Shown here one piece after another: positions 19,090 to 22,875 of a stretch of 22,875 nt of DNA. Below the pieces are notes generated by a model, which saw only the letters and a program-made list of their open reading frames with translations, made no database searches and had not been told where the DNA came from. Where the stretch lies: assembly GCA_005779345.1 (NCBI GenBank), contig SXJQ01000136.1, positions 1 through 22,875 of the forward strand, read 5' to 3'. Both the position numbers and the translations under genes were made by a program. How positions within the stretch are numbered: position 1 is the stretch's first letter; every line of letters starts with the position of its first letter. The DNA comes from Actinomycetota bacterium. GTDB lineage: Bacteria; Actinomycetota; Acidimicrobiia; IMCC26256; PALSA-610.

Positions 19090-21156
19090 ATGCGCCAGGC
19101 CATCGGTTCGTTCTCGCTCACGCTTGCTGCGACGGGCGCCATCTCGGGTGCCGTCGTGCTCGCCGTGGGCGCGGCGCGGCACGACGTGCGGTGGATGCGT
19201 CTCGGCCGGCGGTTCGTGCCGGTCGTACTCATCGGTGCGATCGGCGCCGTCGCCGCGATGCAATGGGCCCTCAACTCGCACGACTACTCGCTCGAGTACG
19301 TCTACTCCAACGTCGCGAACGCGACGCCGCGCCTGTTCACGATCACCGCGCTGTGGGGGGCACTGGAGGGCTCGATTCTGCTGTGGGGGTTGATCCTGGC
19401 GATCTACATTGCCGCGACCGCGCATCGATTCCGCGCGCGGGCCGACGACCCGGTCGTCGCGTGGGCGACCGCGGTGCAATTGTTCGTCGCGCTGTTCTTC
19501 TTCGCGTTGATGCTCGGTCCTGCCGATCCGTTCACGTCGCACGCGAGCCCGATCACGCCGTTCGACGGCCAAGGCCCGAACGCGCTGTTGCAGAACCACC
19601 CGCTCATGGCGTTCCACCCGCCGATGCTCTACGCCGGCTACGTCGGGTTCACGATCCCGTTCTCGTTCGCGATCTCGGCGCTGATCACCGGGCGCTTCGG
19701 TGAGGGTTGGCTCGCCGACACGCGCCGGGCCTCGTTGGTGGCGTGGGGGTTCCTCACGGTCGGCATCGTGCTCGGCGCGTGGTGGAGCTACGAGGTGCTC
19801 GGCTGGGGTGGGTACTGGGCGTGGGACCCCGTCGAGAACGCGTCGCTGCTGCCGTGGTTGACGGCGACCGCGTTCATGCACTCGGTGATGGTGCAAGAGC
19901 GGCGCGGCATGCTGCGGGTCTGGAACCTGTCGCTCGTCATCGCGACGTTCGCGCTCACGATCCTGGGGACCTTCCTGACCCGCTCGGGGGTCATCGAGTC
20001 GGTGCATGCCTTCAGCGAGAGCGACATCGGGGTGTGGCTGCTCGTATTCCTCGGCGTGATCGTGCTCGGATCGCTCGTGCTGATCGGACTGCGCGGCGAC
20101 GCGCTGCGAACTCCGGGTCGCATCGACTCGCCGCTGTCGCGTGAGGCCGCGTTCCTCGCCAACAACCTGCTCTTCGCGGCGTTCGCGCTCGTGGTGCTGA
20201 TCGGCACCGTCTACCCGCTGCTGGCCGAGGCGCTGCGCGACGAGCGGGTGAGCATCGGCGAGCCGTACTTCCGCGCGATGACGGCGCCGATCGGTATCGG
20301 CCTGTTGTTCCTCATGGCGGTCGCGCCGGTGCTGCCGTGGCGGGCCACGAGCAACGCGGTGCTCCGCGATCGGCTGCTGGTGCCGGCCGCGGTCGGAGTC
20401 GCGGTGATGGCGGTCACGGTCGCGTTCGGAGCGCGCGGCAACGCGCAGGTGGCGGCCTTCGGTCTCGGGGCGTTCTGTCTCGCCGGAATCGGCCGCAACT
20501 TCGGGGTCGGTGTGCAGGCGCGCCGCCGTGCTCGACACGAGGGCGTGGTGCGGGCCGCCGGTCGGATGGTCCGTGGCAACCCGCGCCTGTACGGCGGACT
20601 GGTCGTCCACGTCGGGGTCGTGCTGATCGGGGTCGCGATCGCGGCATCGTCGGGATACACCGCCAAGCGCGAGGTGCAGCTCGCAACCGGCGAGTCGGTG
20701 ACGATCTCGGGTTACACCGTGAGCTACCTCGGGTCGGTCGAGACCGTCACCGACCAGAAGTCGACCGTGTCGGCGCGGATGCGGGTCGAGCGTGGCGGCG
20801 ACGATCTCGGCGTGTACGAGCCGTCGATCAGCACGTTCCCGAGCGCGACGACCGCGATCGGGACACCGTCGGTGCGCACGAGCTGGCGCAACGACCTCTA
20901 CCTGTCGATGTCGTCGACCGAAGACGCCGACGGTCGTATCGGCATCACCATCGCGGTCAACCCGCTCATCGTCTGGCTGTGGATCGGTGGCGCGGTCATG
21001 GCGCTGGGGACCGTCGTGTGCCTCGTGCCGCGTCGGCGCGAACCCTCGCTGTCTGGAGCCGGGGCCGGAGCCGGGGTCGGCGCCGTCGCCGCCGCGGCCG
21101 ACATGGCCGGCGAAACTCGGCCGGAGGATCCGACCGTCGTGGGCGCGTCGACATGA
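19090..21156 (+). CDS. ccmF: Cytochrome c haem lyase subunit CcmF
   Basis: 688 aa, about 15 membrane helices, normal CcmF length. Motifs: ALWGALEGSILLWG (87-100), NHPLMAFHPPMLYAGYVG (169-186), the WWD domain WWSYEVLGWGGYWAWDPVEN (231-250) followed by ASLLPWL, and candidate haem ligands His264 (MHSVMVQE) and His306 (ESVHAFSES). The periplasm-type loop between the last two helices (GYTAKREVQLATGESVTISG) is also typical. CcmF takes haem from CcmE and, with CcmG/H/I, ligates it to apocytochrome CxxCH. ATG 19090 is 8 nt after the ccmE stop, with AGGA just upstream; the stop overlaps ccmG (ATGA). The tail after the last helix carries an Ala/Gly-rich stretch. Confidence 0.94.
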   Translation: MRQAIGSFSLTLAATGAISGAVVLAVGAARHDVRWMRLGRRFVPVVLIGAIGAVAAMQWALNSHDYSLEYVYSNVANATPRLFTITALWGALEGSILLWGLILAIYIAATAHRFRARADDPVVAWATAVQLFVALFFFALMLGPADPFTSHASPITPFDGQGPNALLQNHPLMAFHPPMLYAGYVGFTIPFSFAISALITGRFGEGWLADTRRASLVAWGFLTVGIVLGAWWSYEVLGWGGYWAWDPVENASLLPWLTATAFMHSVMVQERRGMLRVWNLSLVIATFALTILGTFLTRSGVIESVHAFSESDIGVWLLVFLGVIVLGSLVLIGLRGDALRTPGRIDSPLSREAAFLANNLLFAAFALVVLIGTVYPLLAEALRDERVSIGEPYFRAMTAPIGIGLLFLMAVAPVLPWRATSNAVLRDRLLVPAAVGVAVMAVTVAFGARGNAQVAAFGLGAFCLAGIGRNFGVGVQARRRARHEGVVRAAGRMVRGNPRLYGGLVVHVGVVLIGVAIAASSGYTAKREVQLATGESVTISGYTVSYLGSVETVTDQKSTVSARMRVERGGDDLGVYEPSISTFPSATTAIGTPSVRTSWRNDLYLSMSSTEDADGRIGITIAVNPLIVWLWIGGAVMALGTVVCLVPRRREPSLSGAGAGAGVGAVAAAADMAGETRPEDPTVVGAST

Positions 21157-21698
21157 GCGCCGCGCGCCGCCCGGCGCGCACCGGGGCGATCGTTGCCGCG
21201 ATCGTGCTCGGGTTGTTCTTCGTGCTGCTCGCGACCCAGATCGGCGGCGGTGGCGGCACCCGGTCGAGCCAACTCGTGGGTGGGCCCGTCCCGGAGTTCG
21301 ACCTGCCGATCCTCGACGGTGGATCGCTCGCTTCGAGCGACCTCGCCGGTACGACCTACCTCGTGAACTTCTGGAACGAGTGGTGTATCCCGTGTCGCCA
21401 GGAGCACCCCGCGCTCGTCGCGTTCCAGGCCGCGCACCGCGACGATCCCGCGGTGCGGTTGATCGGCATCGTGCGCGACGAACGCAGCCTGGCAGCAGTG
21501 CGCGAGTACGTCGCCGCCGAAGGGGTGACGTGGACCGTGTTGCTCGATCCGGGCGGCGACGCCAAGGTGGCGTTCGGTACGACCGGACAACCCGAGACGT
21601 TCGCGATCGACGCCGGGGGAATCGTGCGCGACTACCAGTACGGGCCTGCCACCTCGGAGCGCCTCGAGGAGATGCTCGCGACGGCAGGTGGCCGGTGA
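21153..21698 (+). CDS. ccmG: Membrane-anchored thioredoxin-like protein CcmG/DsbE
   Basis: 181 aa. One N-terminal anchor (GAIVAAIVLGLFFVLLATQ) and a thioredoxin-fold domain with the redox pair WCIPC (Cys78, Cys81), VNFWNEW before it, and TGQPETFAID containing the cis-proline (Pro147). This family keeps the haem-binding cysteines of apocytochrome c reduced outside the cytoplasm. The VPEFDLPILDGGSLASSDL start of the domain is standard. It overlaps ccmF by ATGA and shares one base with ccmH (TGATG). Confidence 0.92.
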   Translation: MSAARRPARTGAIVAAIVLGLFFVLLATQIGGGGGTRSSQLVGGPVPEFDLPILDGGSLASSDLAGTTYLVNFWNEWCIPCRQEHPALVAFQAAHRDDPAVRLIGIVRDERSLAAVREYVAAEGVTWTVLLDPGGDAKVAFGTTGQPETFAIDAGGIVRDYQYGPATSERLEEMLATAGGR

Positions 21699-22177
21699 TG
21701 TCGGCCGGGTCGCGCTCTCGCGTCGTGGCATGGGCGCTGATCGGGATCGCGCTCGTCGTCGTAGCCGTCACCGTGGTCGTCCGTTCGGGCAACGAGACCG
21801 ACGAACAGCGCGTGGCACGGCTGTCGCGCTCGCTGGCGTGCCCGGTCTGCACCGGCGAGTCGGTCGCCGCGAGCAACGCGTCGGAGGCGCAGGTGATGCG
21901 TCGCCAGATCCGCGAGGGCGTCGCGGCCGGCAGATCCGATGCCGAGATCACCGACCCGTTCGTCGTCGCGTACGGCGACGACATCTTGTTGGAGCCCGAC
22001 GCCGGCGGGCTCGGCGCCATCGTGTGGGCGCTGCCCGTGCTGCTCGTCGCGGGCGGCGGCGCCGCGCTCGCGATCGCCCTGCGGCGGTGGTCGCGTGCTC
22101 CGCGTCTCGTCGCGACCGCGGCCGACGAAGAACTCGTCGCGCGCCTTCGGGCCACGCACGATCGCGAGACGTCGTGA
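21698..22177 (+). CDS. ccmH: Cytochrome c maturation thiol reductase CcmH (CycL)
   Basis: 159 aa. Topology: N-terminal helix (VVAWALIGIALVVVAVTVVV), extracytoplasmic domain, then a second helix (GAIVWALPVLLVAGGGAALAIAL). The redox motif is SLACPVCTGESVAASNA (Cys48, Cys51), where the family usually has LRCxxC; the Arg is Ala here. DAEITDPFVVAYGDDILLEP matches the conserved second half. CcmH works with CcmG to handle apocytochrome thiols. ATG 21698 follows the ccmG stop as TGATG; a GTG one codon upstream is an alternative. The stop overlaps ccmI as GTGA. Confidence 0.9.
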   Translation: MSAGSRSRVVAWALIGIALVVVAVTVVVRSGNETDEQRVARLSRSLACPVCTGESVAASNASEAQVMRRQIREGVAAGRSDAEITDPFVVAYGDDILLEPDAGGLGAIVWALPVLLVAGGGAALAIALRRWSRAPRLVATAADEELVARLRATHDRETS

Positions 22178-22875
22178 AGCTCACCGACACCGAACGCCGC
22201 GAACTCGAGGCGGAGCGCGAATTCCTGCTGCGGTCACTTGCCGATCTCGACGACGAACGCGACGCAGGCAACGTCGACGTCGACACGTACGCGGTGCTGC
22301 ACGCCGACTACACGGCGCGGGCCGCCGCCGCGGTACGCCGCCTCGCCGGTCACGACGTGGCCGTCGCGGTGCGCGCCGAACGCCCGCCGGGATCGCGACG
22401 CCTGTTGACGGTCGCGTTGCTCGGCGCGCTCGTCGCGGCGATCACGCTCGTGGTGGTGGTGAGCGTCGCGCCCCGCCGCCCCGGCCAATCGCTCACCGGC
22501 AACGATGCCAGCGGTACGACGGCGACGACCGTCGACCTCGACGCGGAGTACGAGCGCCTCCAGGCGGCGGTCGACGCCGACGCCGACGACTTCGCGGCCC
22601 GGATGGACCTCGGCTTGTTCCTGTTCCAACAGCGCGAGTATGCGGGTGCGACCGAGCACCTCGCGAACGCGACGCGGCTCCGGCCCGACGACGTGGAAGC
22701 GCAGTCGTTCTACGGTTGGGCAGCGTGGCAGTTGGTGCAACTCGCGCCCGAGGGCGACGGCCGCGACCAACTCGTCGACATCGCGATCGAGCACCTCGCC
22801 GAAGCGGTGCGCCTCGCGCCCGACGATCTCACCGCCAACACCTTCTACGGGGTCGTGCTGTTCCGCGGTGCAAAC
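22174..22875 (+). CDS. ccmI: CcmI-like TPR protein, N-terminal part
   Basis: Partial: 234 codons to the right edge. The cytoplasmic N-terminus (ELEAEREFLLRSLADLDDERDAGNVDVDTY) resembles the CcmI start, with an Arg/Glu-rich helix. One membrane helix (LLTVALLGALVAAITLVVVVSVA, about 78-99) and a Thr-rich linker precede TPR-like repeats: YERLQAAVDADADDFAARMDLGLFLFQQREYAGA, EHLANATRLRPDDVEAQSFYGWAAW and HLAEAVRLAPDDLTANTFYG. CcmI holds the C-terminus of apocytochrome c for the CcmFH ligase. In E. coli this part is fused to CcmH; here it is separate. It begins at a GTG overlapping the ccmH stop. Confidence 0.85.
   Translation, partial: MKLTDTERRELEAEREFLLRSLADLDDERDAGNVDVDTYAVLHADYTARAAAAVRRLAGHDVAVAVRAERPPGSRRLLTVALLGALVAAITLVVVVSVAPRRPGQSLTGNDASGTTATTVDLDAEYERLQAAVDADADDFAARMDLGLFLFQQREYAGATEHLANATRLRPDDVEAQSFYGWAAWQLVQLAPEGDGRDQLVDIAIEHLAEAVRLAPDDLTANTFYGVVLFRGAN

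Noticed and set aside
18865..22155. A 1096-codon open frame on the minus strand across the ccmE-ccmH region
   Set aside because: It is antisense to well-recognised ccmF, ccmG and ccmH; its product is an Arg/Asp/His-rich low-complexity translation typical of the shadow frame of GC-rich genes.
1..22875. CRISPR arrays, insertion sequences, phage genes, tRNA or rRNA
   Set aside because: None seen: no spaced identical repeats, no transposase or integrase motifs, and no recognisable tRNA cloverleaf or rRNA segments.

Overview
The window is about 70% G+C, densely packed DNA with no sign of mobile elements, rRNA, tRNA or CRISPR. Frequent GTG starts, ATGA/GTGA overlaps, a class E sortase, a CGNR zinc-finger regulator, a stand-alone TB7.3-like biotinyl protein and a DUF5317 membrane protein point to a high-GC actinobacterium. 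Acidimicrobiia is my best guess, inferred from gene content rather than any marker gene.

Layout, left to right: (1) 1-1888, start of a methylmalonate-semialdehyde dehydrogenase (off the left edge) divergent from a MocR/PdxR-type GntR-aminotransferase regulator. (2) 1905-5300, pantothenate kinase CoaA, a TetR repressor, a CGNR/ABATE regulator, a candidate 30-residue basic ORF and an aldo/keto reductase. (3) 5437-7693 (minus), a coupled operon of glycosyltransferase, divergent dihydropteroate-synthase-like protein and 2-TM protein. (4) 7719-11518, an unknown 220-aa protein with a duplicated start region, then on the plus strand a structured leader, a 28-aa membrane peptide and two coupled membrane HD-domain proteins, one lacking the GYP loop and one with a broken HD. 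(5) 11414-15204, a DUF5317 protein divergent from a crotonase / biotinyl carrier / crotonase / PLDc_N / SnoaL cluster. (6) 15212-16285 (minus), a class E sortase. (7) 16374-22875, a System I cytochrome c maturation operon, ccmA-B-C-D-E-F-G-H-I, with nearly every junction overlapping; ccmI runs off the right edge.

The strongest pattern not explained by single genes is a promoter/start rule. Twelve of the thirteen predicted first genes of transcription units have a TANNNT box 6-10 nt (usually 7) upstream of an ATG or GTG, which suggests leaderless mRNAs. I used this rule to choose starts. Other points of interest are back-to-back promoters at 4103-4150 with an ACCGGT palindrome in each spacer, an 8-codon upstream ORF made by duplication of a gene's start region at 8361-8407, and the structured leader plus micro-ORFs before the HD-domain pair.
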